From a virus, in the IMG/VR virus record IMGVR_UViG_3300024520_000594, positions 1-20,558 of that record: 20,558 bases of DNA; one strand, written 5' to 3'. A program made the position numbers and the translations under genes. The notes beneath the pieces are model-generated. The model searched no databases. It was not told the DNA's origin and was given only the letters and a program-made list of their open reading frames with translations. The number at the start of each line of letters is the position of its first letter. Positions within the stretch are counted from its first letter, which is position 1. Shown one piece after another: positions 14,898 to 20,422 of the stretch.

Positions 14898-15041
14898 CTA
14901 GTTGCGGCCTAGGTTCCAGTCCAATATTTCGATTGCGACTAGCACCGCCACCGCGGCAAAGGCGAGGAACAACAACAGCTCTCCCGCCATCCGTTTATCT
15001 ATAAGCGGCGCGGCGCTCCGGTTCGATCTTTTTCGTTTCAC
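14898..15041 (-). CDS. Single-TM microprotein, 47 aa
   Basis: A short ORF below the usual length limit. It starts at GTG (15039-15041), overlapping the oxidoreductase TGA as GTGA, with AAGGAG 6 nt upstream, which is an excellent ribosome-binding site. The product begins MKRKRSNRSAAPLIDKRM (positively charged) and continues into one membrane segment, ELLLFLAFAAVAVLVAIEIL (21-40), ending DWNLGRN. Charge distribution suggests N-terminus in the cytoplasm. No function can be assigned; it lies between the FAD oxidoreductase and thyX. Confidence 0.6.
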   Translation of the reverse strand: MKRKRSNRSAAPLIDKRMAGELLLFLAFAAVAVLVAIEILDWNLGRN

Positions 15042-15961
15042 GTCAACTCCTTCGGAAGCGCCGCGAGCGTCCGCGCGTAATCGCCGGAATGGATAAGCCG
15101 CTTGACCATTGCGGCGTCGTGAGCGACGTCATCCAAAAGGATGTTCCGCCAAGTAGCGAACCGGCCCACGGAGTAGATGTTATGTTTTGTCGTGAGCTGG
15201 CTGATAAGGCCGCGGCGCGTGGGCTCCTCGATCGGCGCAATCTTCCCGTACTGTTGTTTGATTTCATCGAGCGGTGCGGGCGGGTCGATCGCCGGGAGGC
15301 CGAATACATCGAGCGTATCGGTCAGCCAATCGTGCGGGATCTCGCGATCATATCCGCTTACAAATTCGCAGATGAGTAGATCGCCGGTGACGCTCGCCCG
15401 ATATAACGGGTGGCTATGGTCCGGGAAATAAACAGTCTGGTGGATGTCGCAATCCTCGATCCGAAAGCGCTGGACGGTAATCGGCGCGCGATCAAATTCC
15501 AGCTCTGGTATTCTCCAGCCTAGCAACTTCATCACTACCGGGAGCGGCGCGGTGGTGACTACCGGATCCGGCCCCGCGAGGTCCGCGCCTCCGATCGCCG
15601 TGCCCCAAGTAATCCGATGGCCCACGGAATTGATGAGTTGTTCATAGAAGTCGGGCGGCGCTATGTAGCGGGTGACGGGATCGACATTCCAGATAGATCG
15701 GTCAAGCGCCTTCCCAAGCACCTTTGTCGAATAGAGATTGGCGAGCCGCGGCGAGGGGGCGTGGTAGGATCCGTCACTCCAGATCCCTTTACGAACGGTC
15801 ACCGGTTTGAATTCAACTCCCGTAAGATCGGCGACGGCCGTGGATCGAAACCGGAGGAGCGCCTTGTGGATCTCCGTTGGCTCCGACATCGCCTCCAAGA
15901 TCGGTTCGCGAGGAAGGGCGTGGGCCGTTATCAGACCGGCCAGACCGGCTCCGACGATCAC
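15038..15961 (-). CDS. FAD-dependent oxidoreductase, amine-oxidase/UGM-like fold
   Basis: Predicted flavoprotein. The protein starts directly with the dinucleotide-binding motif MIVGAGLAGLITAHAL (GxGxxG at residues 4-9), followed by an acidic residue at the end of the second strand (E23) that would bind the FAD ribose. Near the C-terminus NIYSVGRFATWRN and LLDDVAHDA resemble the second FAD-contacting motif of the UDP-galactopyranose mutase/protoporphyrinogen-oxidase group. At 307 aa it is shorter than those enzymes (about 370-480 aa). It has a GTG start (15959-15961) with GGAGGTGG upstream and a GTGA overlap. The substrate is unknown; neighbours suggest nucleotide or base chemistry. Alternatives are a sugar mutase feeding the glycosyltransferase or a generic reductase. 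Confidence 0.75.
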   Translation of the reverse strand: MIVGAGLAGLITAHALPREPILEAMSEPTEIHKALLRFRSTAVADLTGVEFKPVTVRKGIWSDGSYHAPSPRLANLYSTKVLGKALDRSIWNVDPVTRYIAPPDFYEQLINSVGHRITWGTAIGGADLAGPDPVVTTAPLPVVMKLLGWRIPELEFDRAPITVQRFRIEDCDIHQTVYFPDHSHPLYRASVTGDLLICEFVSGYDREIPHDWLTDTLDVFGLPAIDPPAPLDEIKQQYGKIAPIEEPTRRGLISQLTTKHNIYSVGRFATWRNILLDDVAHDAAMVKRLIHSGDYARTLAALPKELT

Positions 15962-16209
15962 TTGCCCACCTCCAACCAGCCGGTTCGAATTAAGGAGTGG
16001 ATGTATCGGGTCGTGTCGTATCCGAAGTGCTTGTTGACCTCGCCGATAGTCGCGACGCCGCGGGTGTTCAGGATCATTAGGATGATCGCCTTGCTAACGG
16101 ACTCGCTCTGAAGCTTGGTCGCGCCACGCGGCCGGATCCGTACCACCGTCTCAGTCGTGTAACTCCGCGGCCGTCCCGCCGTTTTCTTGCTATGTTTAGC
16201 CATGTTCAT
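15958..16209 (-). CDS. Small DNA-binding-like protein (AT-hook plus HTH-like), 83 aa
   Basis: Possible DNA-binding regulator. The basic N-terminus KHSKKTAGRPRSY contains the GRPR core of an AT-hook. The C-terminal half, AIILMILNTRGVATIGEVNK followed by HFGYDTTRYIHSLIRTGWLE, has the helix-turn-helix-wing layout of a small winged helix. A GGAG ribosome-binding site precedes the ATG at 16207-16209; a second ATG two codons later is possible. It is the first gene after the hairpin at 16227-16257, so it heads the thyX/polymerase transcription unit and may regulate it. This is pattern-based; no named family. Confidence 0.6.
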   Translation of the reverse strand: MNMAKHSKKTAGRPRSYTTETVVRIRPRGATKLQSESVSKAIILMILNTRGVATIGEVNKHFGYDTTRYIHSLIRTGWLEVGK

Positions 16210-16226
16210 TTTCTCCGTTAAATTGA

Positions 16227-16257
16227 AAGCGCCGCGGGATCTCTCGCCGCGGCGCTT
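16227..16257 (-). terminator. GC-rich hairpin, probable terminator
   Basis: A perfect 11-bp inverted repeat (AAGCGCCGCGG with CCGCGGCGCTT) around a 9-nt loop lies 6 nt after the stop of the 154-aa gene. On the transcript the stem runs into a weak U-rich stretch, CGCTTTCAATTTAA. This fits a Rho-independent terminator, or an attenuator with partial readthrough into the downstream unit. It separates the small-gene cluster from the oxidoreductase/thyX/polymerase genes. Confidence 0.65.
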
Positions 16258-16263
16258 GGGGGT

Positions 16264-16728
16264 TTACTTCTTTACCTTCGGCACGTTGACCCACTTGCGG
16301 CCTTCGCTGTCCGTCTCTTTCCCGTTCGCCTTCAGGATCCCGCGGAATTGGATACACCCTTTCAGGTCGATCCCCAGAGCGCGAAACGCCGCGGGGCAGG
16401 ATTTGTAGGGTACGCCGTCGACGGTAACGGATGACCGTTCCGATCGCGCCGCGCGCACGGCCGGATCCTGCCAGCTAAGGGCGATGCCCGCGGAACGCTT
16501 CCCGGATTCGCCTGCGCCGTTCCCCTCGCCGCCTTCTTCTTCCGTAGCGAGAGCGCCAAGAGCGCCCAGCTCATCCTGTAGGACGTCGATGCGTGTCTCA
16601 GCTACGCCGCGGGAGGAAAACTTCACCACCTTCTTCCGGCCGATCTTCGCGGCGTGCTTGTTCCAGAATTCAACAAGCTCTTTAGTCGGGGTGGCGGGAG
16701 TTACTTCAATGCTTTTTACTTTCTTCAT
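16264..16728 (-). CDS. Two-domain hypothetical phage protein, 154 aa
   Basis: No firm function. Residues 10-50 (TKELVEFWNKHAAKIGRKKV then KFSSRGVAETRIDVL) match a short module I recall from many phage and plasmid proteins: a helix with N, then VKKFxSRxxAxxRI. An acidic Gly-rich linker follows (64-79). The C-terminal module, residues 86-149 (WQDPAVRAARSERSSVTVDG, YKSCPAAFRALGIDLKGCIQ and FRGILKANGK), is basic and helical and may bind nucleic acid. The ATG at 16726-16728 is preceded by AGAGAAAGAAA. It is the last gene before the hairpin terminator. Confidence 0.65.
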   Translation of the reverse strand: MKKVKSIEVTPATPTKELVEFWNKHAAKIGRKKVVKFSSRGVAETRIDVLQDELGALGALATEEEGGEGNGAGESGKRSAGIALSWQDPAVRAARSERSSVTVDGVPYKSCPAAFRALGIDLKGCIQFRGILKANGKETDSEGRKWVNVPKVKK

Positions 16729-16766
16729 TTTCTTTCTCTTTTGGTTTTGGTTTTGTTTCGGGTGAA

Positions 16767-17027
16767 TTAGTTTGTTACGTGGAAACCGGCTAAGCAGATC
16801 TGGGTTGCGAGGAACGTGGAGGTGTTATCTAATACGTACAGCGCGGTCCAGCGCGCCGCGGCATCCGGCATCCGAAAAATCATTTTGCGAACGGAGCTGG
16901 CGCGGACATTCATATTTTCCATCGAGGCCGTTAGCGACAGATCCAACGCGGCGGTTCCTTTCGTCAGGTTCGCTTCGGTCGCGTAGGTTTTCCTGTAGGG
17001 GCTTTCTTTTATTTGGATGACTTTCAT
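16767..17027 (-). CDS. Hypothetical protein, 86 aa
   Basis: Unknown. The ATG at 17025-17027 gives MKVIQIKESPYRKTYATEAN; a longer in-frame reading would run through the promoter block upstream and is rejected. The protein looks alpha/beta, with a helical C-terminal half (about 44-75) and a hydrophobic LATQICLAGF end. The leader GAAAGAAAGAACGAAA replaces a strong ribosome-binding site. It is the first gene downstream of promoter candidate P1. Confidence 0.6.
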   Translation of the reverse strand: MKVIQIKESPYRKTYATEANLTKGTAALDLSLTASMENMNVRASSVRKMIFRMPDAAARWTALYVLDNTSTFLATQICLAGFHVTN

Positions 17028-17069
17028 TTTCGTTCTTTCTTTCGGGGTTGGGGTTCTTTCTCTACACCC

Positions 17070-17097
17070 GTTATAGCTACATTTCTCGTTAAGTCGA
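17070..17097 (-). promoter_or_regulatory. Promoter candidate P1 (sigma-70-like)
   Basis: On the minus strand, TCGACT (17092-17097) and TATAAC (17070-17075) are separated by 16 bp, which fits a sigma-70-like promoter. An A/T-rich AAATAAATACCCC stretch lies about 15 bp upstream. The same elements with identical 16-bp spacing recur at 18165-18192, which is the main reason to believe it. It would give a leader of about 36 nt before the 86-aa gene. Confidence 0.6.
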
Positions 17098-17127
17098 TAC
17101 CTAATAGCGGAAAAGGGGTATTTATTT

Positions 17128-17370
17128 TTACACCTCCGCGGGCGCGCTTTCGAAGTCTCCGCTTGCCGTATATACGATACATACCGTTGCGACTTCGAAA
17201 CCATAGAAGTGGTCGTGGGGTAGTGTAACCTTCCACACGCCGGCCACCACGGGATCCGGTACGGCGAACGCGGCGCGGGTATCGTGGTCGCTCTCCCGGT
17301 CGAGGATCGCGATGGCTCCCGCTTCCGTATCGGGATCGGCCGCGGCCGTCGCGAGCTTGGGGCGGTTCAC
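17128..17370 (-). CDS. Hypothetical protein, 80 aa
   Basis: Unknown. It has an acidic, Ala-rich N-terminus and a beta-like second half with KVTLLHDHF-type strand patterns (VAGVWKVTLPHDHFYGFEVA and TVCIVYTASGD). Translation starts at GTG (17368-17370), which overlaps the upstream TGA and has a strong GGGGAGGA site 4-5 nt before it. The TAA is directly followed by the A/T-rich upstream part of promoter block P1. Confidence 0.6.
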   Translation of the reverse strand: MNRPKLATAAADPDTEAGAIAILDRESDHDTRAAFAVPDPVVAGVWKVTLPHDHFYGFEVATVCIVYTASGDFESAPAEV

Positions 17371-17570
17371 AGTTCCTCCCCGGAGTCGATGTCCATCCGC
17401 TTTGAGGTTCCGGTATAGTACCAGAGCGTGACTTCAAATCCTTCCGACTTCGGGAACCGTTCGCGAAGATCGCGCGCTAGGTCGTATGCCTTGTCCCCGT
17501 TCGTCGCCGATCGCTCGTGGGTTCCGAAGTAGTGTTGGCCGTTTAGTGAAACATTTATTTCGTAGTGCAT
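17367..17570 (-). CDS. Hypothetical protein, 67 aa
   Basis: Unknown small alpha/beta protein: strand MHYEINVSLNGQHYFGTHER, helix DKAYDLARDLRERFPKSEG, strand FEVTLWYYTG. The fold pattern resembles small phage beta-alpha-beta proteins but no function follows. The ATG at 17568-17570 is used; the longer in-frame extension reads through the shared purine-rich leader. Its stop is coupled to the 80-aa gene by a GTGA overlap. Confidence 0.65.
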   Translation of the reverse strand: MHYEINVSLNGQHYFGTHERSATNGDKAYDLARDLRERFPKSEGFEVTLWYYTGTSKRMDIDSGEEL

Positions 17571-17596
17571 TTTCTTTCTCCGTTCTTTCGGGTTTG
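17571..17596 (-). promoter_or_regulatory. Shared translation leader, copy 1
   Basis: After the upstream TAA the transcript reads CAAACCCGAAAGAA, then CGGAGAAAGAAA and the start codon. The same CAAACCCGAAAGAA block follows the TAA of the next upstream gene. It contains a GGAG core plus a GA-rich run and probably acts as the ribosome-loading site. Confidence 0.55.
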
Positions 17597-17836
17597 TTAA
17601 AGGTTCATTCCAAGGAGGCCGTCGCGATCCATCGCGATGTCCGCGTGTTCGCAAAGCTCTTTCGCGTCGACCGGGAGAGCGGGCTTGCCGCGGCTTTCCA
17701 TGTAGTCGATATAATCAGCCGCGGCATCCGCGGCGATCTTCGCGGCCTTCTCATCGGAGAGCGGCGCGTGGGGGAGGTAACGGGGATCTTGAATGATCCG
17801 TTGGGCGGCGTTCGTTAGTAATTCTAGTGTCGTCAT
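17597..17836 (-). CDS. Hypothetical protein, 79 aa (paralogue of upstream gene)
   Basis: Unknown, mostly helical protein (MTTLELLTNAAQRIIQDPRY; AAKIAADAAADYIDYMESRG). It shares a spaced pattern with the 83-aa protein encoded just upstream: L-S/T-D, then AAD-x-YI-D/E, then LPVD and a later acidic helix. This suggests an old tandem duplication. It starts at the ATG at 17834-17836 after the GAGAGAAAGAAA leader. Confidence 0.6.
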   Translation of the reverse strand: MTTLELLTNAAQRIIQDPRYLPHAPLSDEKAAKIAADAAADYIDYMESRGKPALPVDAKELCEHADIAMDRDGLLGMNL

Positions 17837-17863
17837 TTTCTTTCTCTCTTTCTTTCGGGTTTG
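17837..17863 (-). promoter_or_regulatory. Shared translation leader, copy 2
   Basis: This leader follows the TAA of the 83-aa gene and reads CAAACCCGAAAGAA, then AGAGAGAAAGAAA before the ATG. It is nearly the same as the leader at 17571-17596. Related versions (CCCCGAAAGAAAG) precede the ATGs at 17027 and 18115. Confidence 0.55.
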
Positions 17864-18115
17864 TTAACCGTGGTAGTGTTCGCCGTAAGCTCCGGCCGAA
17901 TCTAAAACTTCACCGACGATCTCGCGCATGTCGATCTCATCCACCGGGAGGATAGGAAAGTACATATCAGCTTCAGCGCGTTCCTCGATATAAAGATCAG
18001 CCGCGCGGCCGGAGTGGAGAGCCACGTCTGCGTCCGTTAGGGAGAGCAAGCGCCCTTCCACATTCGTTCGGAGGATTGCCGCGGCCGCTTCGGTTACAGT
18101 TTCTTTATCCGTCAT
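17864..18115 (-). CDS. Hypothetical protein, 83 aa
   Basis: Unknown. It is an acidic protein with a helical N-terminus (MTDKETVTEAAAAILRTN) and the block SLTDADVALHSGRAADLYIE, then FPILPVDEIDMREI, which matches the downstream 79-aa protein in pattern. It ends in a His-rich GEHYHG. The ATG at 18113-18115 is chosen because the longer reading extends through the promoter and the inverted-repeat arm, which is clearly non-coding. It is the first gene downstream of promoter candidate P2. Confidence 0.6.
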   Translation of the reverse strand: MTDKETVTEAAAAILRTNVEGRLLSLTDADVALHSGRAADLYIEERAEADMYFPILPVDEIDMREIVGEVLDSAGAYGEHYHG

Positions 18116-18164
18116 TTTTCTTTCTCTTTCTTTCGGGGTTTCTTTCGTTGCTTTCACTACCACC

Positions 18165-18192
18165 GTTATAGCTACATTCTCCGCTAAGTCGA
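18165..18192 (-). promoter_or_regulatory. Promoter candidate P2 (sigma-70-like)
   Basis: On the minus strand, TCGACT (18187-18192), a 16-bp spacer and TATAAC (18165-18170). Sequence AATGTAGCTATAACGG around the -10 is the same as in P1, and the upstream AAATAAATACCC block is also shared. It would drive the small-gene cluster beginning with the 83-aa protein, with a leader of about 42 nt. Confidence 0.6.
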
Positions 18193-18231
18193 GAACCTTT
18201 CGCGGTAAAAGGGTATTTATTTTCGACGGCC

Positions 18232-18368
18232 TCCGGCGCGGGTCGCGCGGGTCGCGCGGGTTTGGCATCCTCCCGGTAAATAAAACAAACCTTTTTAGAT
18301 CAGAGGAGGGAAGGGAATAGTTTAGGGGAGGATAGGAAACCCGCGCGACCCGCGCGACCCGCGCCGGA
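18232..18368. repeat. Perfect 32-bp inverted repeat with tandem 9-mers, 73-bp spacer
   Basis: The arms at 18232-18263 and 18337-18368 are exact reverse complements over 32 bp. Each arm is GC-rich and contains three tandem copies of the 9-mer GCGCGGGTC (last copy ending in T). The 73-bp spacer is very different: A/T-rich (TAAATAAAACAAACC) plus a polypurine stretch (GAGGAGGGAAGGGAATAG). The arrangement can extrude a cruciform or form a long RNA hairpin. Candidates are a replication origin with iteron-like protein sites, a binding site for a regulator, or a strong bidirectional transcription barrier. Confidence 0.85.
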
Positions 18369-18475
18369 TCCCGACCAAGGAGCCGCGGCTGTACGTTCCC
18401 GGCCTCGCGTAACGGCGCAGGCGGCGCGATCTCCCGGAACGCGGGCGCTAGGGTAGGTCAACCGCGCGCGGCTTT

Positions 18476-19111
18476 CTAGGCGGGCAGGCGAGAGTCGCAA
18501 ACCGCATACGGCCGCTCCGACTCTTTAAGCCATCGGCCGATCTGCTCAGCCCACCGGCGCGCCTCTTGGCGAGAATGCCAAGGGTTGTGGAAATTCTTTC
18601 CTTCACGGAACGGGTTTTGGACATTCTCAATCCGGCGATCGCGCGGCCCATCGTATCCAGTCCGACCGAAGTCACCGAAGATATGCTCACGCCGGATCCA
18701 CCGCGCGCGGCTCCCCCACTTGAGTGCCTTGTCGTGAGGGTTGTAGATATTGAAGGCGCGGGTGAACCCTTCGGTCGGCCACGGGTATCCCGCCCGCATC
18801 GCGCCGTTGAATAGGAAAAGGGTATCAAATTGGATGGTGGGTTGCCACATGCTCCGGTACGTCGATGGGACTCCGTTGGAATGGGCGATGACATTTATTC
18901 CGCGGCCGTCCGGGAACGCGCGCAACGCGGCATCGGCCACCATCCGGCCGTTCGTCATTTGCGTTTTCCGGGAGGCCGCGGCGAACGCGCCGATCACCGG
19001 CAAGCCTAGGTCGATGACCTCGTGGCCCAGCGCGCGTAACTCCTCCGTCAACCGATCGATGTTATCAACACCGTTGGTTCGGATCCCGTTCACCGCGATG
19101 AAGCGAGCCAT
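18476..19111 (-). CDS. Alpha/beta-hydrolase fold serine esterase/lipase-like protein
   Basis: Predicted serine hydrolase, 211 aa. The N-terminal FIAVNGIRTNG resembles the oxyanion-loop start of hydrolases. INVIAHSNG (72-80) is the nucleophile elbow (S78; AHSNG instead of GxSxG). FNIYNPHDKAL gives a likely catalytic Asp127, and FHNPWHS (174-180) the likely His. The enzyme could cleave lipid or ester bonds of the host envelope during lysis, comparable in principle to LysB of mycobacteriophages, but sequence alone does not show the substrate. It starts 5 nt after the lipoprotein TAA with only a weak ribosome-binding site, suggesting translational coupling. It could also be a depolymerase or a metabolic esterase. 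Confidence 0.7.
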   Translation of the reverse strand: MARFIAVNGIRTNGVDNIDRLTEELRALGHEVIDLGLPVIGAFAAASRKTQMTNGRMVADAALRAFPDGRGINVIAHSNGVPSTYRSMWQPTIQFDTLFLFNGAMRAGYPWPTEGFTRAFNIYNPHDKALKWGSRARWIRREHIFGDFGRTGYDGPRDRRIENVQNPFREGKNFHNPWHSRQEARRWAEQIGRWLKESERPYAVCDSRLPA

Positions 19112-19116
19112 GGCGA

Positions 19117-19560
19117 TTAGGGAGTTGGAACGAGGAACGGAATCTGTTGCTCAACAACTAATGGCGCCGGCTGATTTACGACGGTGGGGCCAGCGGCCGC
19201 GTCCGCGAAAGCGCCGCCCACAATCCACCCAAGGCCAATCCGCCCCAGCCACTCGATGCCGGTGTTGACTACGTTCGGATCCTTCGGGATGGAGGCAAGC
19301 TCGCGCAACGGCATCGAGCGGGTGACGGTGACTGGACCTTTGATGATGAGGGAATACTCGCCGCCAACGCCCACCACGATCTTCTCGGTGTCGCCCGTTC
19401 GCGGTTGCTCCATGTAATTCTTGTGCGCGAGATAGCCGTACTTACCCGCATTGGGATTGGTGCACCCGGTGGAGGCCAGCATGACAAAGCAAGCTCCCAG
19501 CACTATGGCTGAGATGGGTAGGAGGTGCTTCCACGTTAAGGATTCTTCTTGTCGGTTCAT
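19117..19560 (-). CDS. Predicted lipoprotein, 147 aa
   Basis: Short cytoplasmic N-terminus (MNRQEESLTWKHLL), a hydrophobic signal (PISAIVLGACFVMLASTG) and a cysteine at residue 33. ASTGC is an acceptable though not ideal lipobox. The mature part is Pro/Val-rich with a Gly-rich hydrophobic stretch (IEWLGRIGLGWIVGGAFADA, about 103-122) and ends in PLVVEQQIPFLVPTP. The TM-protein gene overlaps it by 4 nt upstream and the hydrolase follows. One reading is an outer-membrane spanin subunit pairing with that TM protein; it may simply be an unknown virion or host-envelope lipoprotein. Confidence 0.65.
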   Translation of the reverse strand: MNRQEESLTWKHLLPISAIVLGACFVMLASTGCTNPNAGKYGYLAHKNYMEQPRTGDTEKIVVGVGGEYSLIIKGPVTVTRSMPLRELASIPKDPNVVNTGIEWLGRIGLGWIVGGAFADAAAGPTVVNQPAPLVVEQQIPFLVPTP

Positions 19561-19889
19561 TTTTCTTTCCAGTCGTTTATGCGGTGGTATTCCAGTTCGC
19601 GGGTGAAGTCTCGAAACATCTCACTCTGTTCTTTCAGAGCTACTGCCATAGTATTCATAGCGTCGGATGTCTGTTGAGCGGTTGCTACCTGTACAGCATG
19701 GCATTGACTGATACGCAATGCTGTTGAGTGATCCTTTACGGCTAGGGCGGCAAGGTCTTGCTGTCCCTCTGCCCATAGGAATACTACAAATGACACCACA
19801 ATTAGCAGGACAGCTACCCATTGGGGTGCGCCTGTAGCCATGCTCTTTGCCGCTTCAGTAGCGTTCTCTAGCGATTTATCAACTGACAT
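19557..19889 (-). CDS. Single-TM protein with helical ectodomain, 110 aa
   Basis: The membrane segment WVAVLLIVVSFVVFLW lies at about residues 24-39, followed by a helical domain with Ala/Gln/Met heptads (QVATAQQTSDAMNTMAVALK, EQSEMFRDFTREL). N-in topology with a periplasmic coiled coil is the layout of inner-membrane spanins; holin or tail-related roles are possible too. The ATG at 19887-19889 shares a base with the upstream stop (TGATG); a GTG one codon earlier is an alternative. The downstream lipoprotein gene overlaps by 4 nt. Confidence 0.6.
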   Translation of the reverse strand: MSVDKSLENATEAAKSMATGAPQWVAVLLIVVSFVVFLWAEGQQDLAALAVKDHSTALRISQCHAVQVATAQQTSDAMNTMAVALKEQSEMFRDFTRELEYHRINDWKEK

Positions 19890-20416
19890 CACAACACCGC
19901 CTCGACCTGCTCGCGGGTAACAGGTACGCCGCCATTATATACGTCCACCCACAAGCTCGTTTTGGTCTGCGTCTCTGCTACGCTCGCCTCTGCGAAGTTC
20001 GGGTCAGAGAACCCCGTGCCGGTCGTCTTTTCTGCATGGTTTGCTTCGTCGCGTACTGCAAGGATTTCGGTCCATGCGATGGCGCGTTCAAGCCTGCCGT
20101 CTGCCGTCGCTCCGTTGCGGATGTAGTTTTTAGCTACCGAGTTAACCTGCTTATGCGGAAGCTGTTGAAGGATCGTCCATACTTCGGCGTTGGTCTTGTT
20201 GCTTCCAAGATCCTTTACAAGTTGAATAGCTCGATCCTTCATGTCGGCTTCGGCAAGAACGGTTGCCGCCTCGCGTGGTACAACGACCTGATCGGTTGCG
20301 GATATGAATTGATAGCCGTTTACAGCGTTCAAAAGTGCGCCAAGGTTCCGACGTAGCTTGGGGCGTCGGGAGATTGCCGCCGCAACTGCTTCTCTAATTG
20401 TGGTTGGTGTACTCAT
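19889..20416 (-). CDS. Hypothetical protein, 175 aa
   Basis: Function not recognised. The protein looks helical and soluble (MSTPTTIREAVAAAISRRPK, then LRRNLGALLNAVNGYQF, DMKDRAIQLVKDLGSNK and ILQQLPHKQVNSVAKNYI). The C-terminal VDVYNGGVPVTREQVEAVL might be a small interaction tail. AGGAGA lies about 9 nt before the ATG at 20414-20416, in the last codons of the LamG-like gene. It sits at the border between the structural side and the putative lysis genes, so a virion or assembly role is possible. Lower GC than the replication genes. Confidence 0.65.
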   Translation of the reverse strand: MSTPTTIREAVAAAISRRPKLRRNLGALLNAVNGYQFISATDQVVVPREAATVLAEADMKDRAIQLVKDLGSNKTNAEVWTILQQLPHKQVNSVAKNYIRNGATADGRLERAIAWTEILAVRDEANHAEKTTGTGFSDPNFAEASVAETQTKTSLWVDVYNGGVPVTREQVEAVL

Positions 20417-20422
20417 AATTTT

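Larger units (their letters stand above)
18116..18475. other. 360-bp non-coding control region
   Basis: This is the longest gene-free stretch in the window. From the small-gene side it holds a GA-rich leader (18116-18150), promoter candidate P2 (18165-18192), an A/T-rich TACCCTTTT/AAATAAATA block (about 18202-18224), the two arms of a perfect 32-bp inverted repeat, and a GC-rich part (18369-18475) with a short palindrome CCGCGCGCGG next to the hydrolase stop. ORFs across it are low-complexity translations of the repeats. It separates the hydrolase/structural side from the small-gene/early side and could hold a replication origin or a control switch. Confidence 0.6.

Noticed and set aside
18116-18268. 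N-terminal extension of the 83-aa protein through the left repeat arm
   Set aside because: The extension reads the repeat as NPRDPRDPRRRPS, then runs through the promoter candidate and the GA-rich leader. The duplicate block at 17028-17127 is non-coding, and the internal ATG fits the common leader.
18300-18500. Minus-strand ORF of 66 codons across the right inverted-repeat arm
   Set aside because: The product is Arg/Ala/Gly-rich and is simply a translation of the 9-mer repeats. It overlaps the hydrolase end and has no ribosome-binding site.
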